Positions 4,354 through 5,465 of a stretch of DNA of 5,465 nucleotides are shown in pieces. The position numbers were made by a program, and so were the translations under genes. The DNA is from Chloroflexaceae bacterium (GTDB taxonomy: Bacteria; Chloroflexota; Chloroflexia; Chloroflexales; Chloroflexaceae). Below the pieces are notes generated by a model. That model did no database searches, was not told the DNA's origin, and saw only the letters and a list, made by a program, of their open reading frames with translations. How positions within the stretch are numbered: the stretch's first letter is position 1; every line of letters begins with the position of its first letter. Location of the stretch: positions 1 through 5,465 of the forward strand of contig JAOACN010000542.1 in NCBI GenBank assembly GCA_026417815.1, read 5' to 3'.

Positions 4354-5337
4354 ATGGCGAGTGAGGCTCCACTGGCGTTCCCGCCGCTTCCGGTGTTACG
4401 AGCGCGGGTCACCTACCGGCTGCTCGAAGCGACGACCCTGCCGCCCTTCAAGGGCGCGCTGCTGCGCGGCGGTTTCGGCTACGCCTTTCAGCGCGCCGCC
4501 TGCGCCCCGGCCTGCTGGGGCCGCGCCGAACGCTGCACGGCGACGCTGCTGTGCCCCTACCGCCAGGTCTTCGAGACGCCGCACCCCGAAGGCGTGCCAG
4601 AGTTGCACGACTTGCAGGACGTGCCGCGCCCCTTTGTGATTGAGCCGCCGCTGGACCATAAGCGCCACTACGCCGCCGGCGACGCGCTGGAGTTCGGGCT
4701 GATCCTGATCGGCCGGGGCATTGATTTTCTGCCCTACTTCCTGGTGGGCTTCGCAGACCTGGGGCAGGCCGGCCTGGGACGGGCGCGGGCGCCGGCGCGC
4801 CTGGAGCGGGTGGAGGCGCTGGAACCCTTTCGCCCGGTGGGCATGCCGGTCTACCAGGACGGGCGGGTGCGCGAGCCGGCGGAACTGCCGTTGCTCAACC
4901 TGGCCGAACTGCCCGTGCATGCCGCGCGCCTGGCCGCCGACCTGCGGCTGGAGTTGCCCACGCCCCTGCGGGTCAAGGCCCGCGGGGCCTTCATCAAGCA
5001 CCTGGACCTGGCGGCGATCATCCAGGCGATCTGCTGGCGCGTCGGCGCGCTGGCGGTGTTTCACGGGCCGGGGGCCTGGAACGCCGACTACCGCCCGGTG
5101 GTCGAAGCGGCGCGCGCCGTGCGCGTCGAGCGCGCCGATCTGCGCTGGGCCGACTGGGAGCGCACCAGCACCCGCGGGGGCCAGCAGCGGGCCATGAAGC
5201 TCGGCGGCCTCATCGGCAGCGCGACGCTGCGCGAGACGCCCCTCGACGGGCGCGCCGCCCTGCTCGCCGCTAATGTGCTGCACGTTGGCAAGGCCTGCGT
5301 GTTCGGGCATGGCCGGGTGGAGGTGGCGCAGGTGTGA
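4354..5337 (+). CDS. cas6: CRISPR RNA endoribonuclease, Cas6 family (RAMP)
   Basis: From ATG 4354 the product has 327 residues. Cas6 proteins cut pre-crRNA within the repeat to release mature guides. Family signs in order: FKGALLRGGFGYAF (32-45), the early Gly/Arg patch; a Cys-rich segment with C50, C54, C61 and C67 leading into CPYRQVFE (67-74), typical of the Cys-containing Cas6 branch; GRGIDFLPYFLVGFADLG (120-137) then GLGRAR; ADLRWADWERTSTR (261-274) followed by MKLGGLIG; and the C-terminal glycine-rich loop HVGKACVFGHGRVEV (310-324). That loop departs from the common GKGTxFGLG form. ATG 4354 is preferred over GTG 4306 because GAAAGGG precedes it by six bases and homology starts just after it; GTG 4306 would add 16 residues. 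No other cas gene or CRISPR array is visible. The catalytic residues are not certain from sequence alone. A G-rich tandem array begins 14 bases after the stop. Confidence 0.9.
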   Translation: MASEAPLAFPPLPVLRARVTYRLLEATTLPPFKGALLRGGFGYAFQRAACAPACWGRAERCTATLLCPYRQVFETPHPEGVPELHDLQDVPRPFVIEPPLDHKRHYAAGDALEFGLILIGRGIDFLPYFLVGFADLGQAGLGRARAPARLERVEALEPFRPVGMPVYQDGRVREPAELPLLNLAELPVHAARLAADLRLELPTPLRVKARGAFIKHLDLAAIIQAICWRVGALAVFHGPGAWNADYRPVVEAARAVRVERADLRWADWERTSTRGGQQRAMKLGGLIGSATLRETPLDGRAALLAANVLHVGKACVFGHGRVEVAQV

Positions 5338-5351
5338 TTGGGGTGGGGGTA

Positions 5352-5435
5352 TTGTGGAGGTGTGGAGGTGTGGAGGTGTGGAGGTGTGGAGGTGTGGAGG
5401 TGTGGAGGTGTGGAGGTGTGGAGGTGTGGAGGTGT
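5352..5435. repeat. (GTGTGGAG)n tandem array 2, ten units plus a partial
   Basis: The first unit (5352-5359) is TTGTGGAG. Nine perfect GTGTGGAG units follow from 5360 to 5431, then GTGT before the pattern breaks into CGGGCC. The unit and strand are the same as in the array at 3939-3986. The perfection suggests recent expansion or active turnover. There are no spacers, so it is not a CRISPR array. The remaining bases to the window end (5436-5465) show nothing recognisable. Confidence 0.95.
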
Positions 5436-5465
5436 CGGGCCGGCGCCTCTAGCGCGTTCTTGAAC

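Noticed and set aside
4115..4372. Minus-strand open frame of 85 codons upstream of cas6
   Set aside because: It runs through the CGCAAAGGCGCAA inverted repeat and overlaps cas6. The sequence is repeat-derived.
4396..5310. 304-codon minus-strand open frame
   Set aside because: It is the antisense shadow of cas6, with low-complexity Ala/Gly/Gln/Arg content and no motifs.
5352..5435. CRISPR array near cas6
   Set aside because: The units are 8 bp, directly adjacent and without spacers. This is a simple tandem repeat.

Overview
The window is GC-rich (around 60-65% by eye), with short AT-rich intergenic pockets. Palindromic intergenic repeats and an 8-bp G-rich tandem repeat fill the gaps. Together with the protein types, this suggests a filamentous green non-sulfur bacterium (Chloroflexota, class Chloroflexia; Roseiflexus or Chloroflexus relatives). 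That assignment is an inference from style, not from a marker gene.

Layout. (1) Bases 1-1571, minus strand: the first 523 codons of a large membrane sensor with a 7-TM N-terminal sensing region, two PAS domains and the beginning of a probable GAF domain. The catalytic end lies outside the window. (2) Bases 1572-1953: an intergenic region with a good minus-strand promoter and a 140-bp nested palindrome. (3) Bases 1954-2943, minus strand: a complete ABC-2-type exporter ATPase with no permease beside it. (4) Bases 2944-3233: a divergent intergenic region with four hairpins. One 19-bp dyad occurs twice, once at each end, and may be an operator pair or the ends of a small repeat element. (5) Bases 3234-3932, plus strand: a zinc-ribbon plus YccF-type membrane protein. 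(6) Bases 3933-4353: a non-coding stretch with a (GTGTGGAG)n array, hairpins and a weak promoter. (7) Bases 4354-5337, plus strand: a Cas6-family CRISPR RNA endoribonuclease. (8) A second, longer (GTGTGGAG)n array starts 14 bases after the cas6 stop and runs almost to the window end.

How the genes fit together. They do not form one obvious pathway. The sensor and the ABC ATPase point the same way but are 382 bases apart, and the sensor has its own promoter candidates. The ATPase and the YccF gene are divergent and may share the repeated dyad. The Cas6 gene stands alone here: no other cas gene and no CRISPR array is visible, so it either serves an array elsewhere or is a solitary RNA-processing enzyme. 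It is bracketed by two same-orientation arrays of the same 8-bp repeat. Each array begins just after the stop codon of a plus-strand gene. This is the most unusual structural feature of the window.
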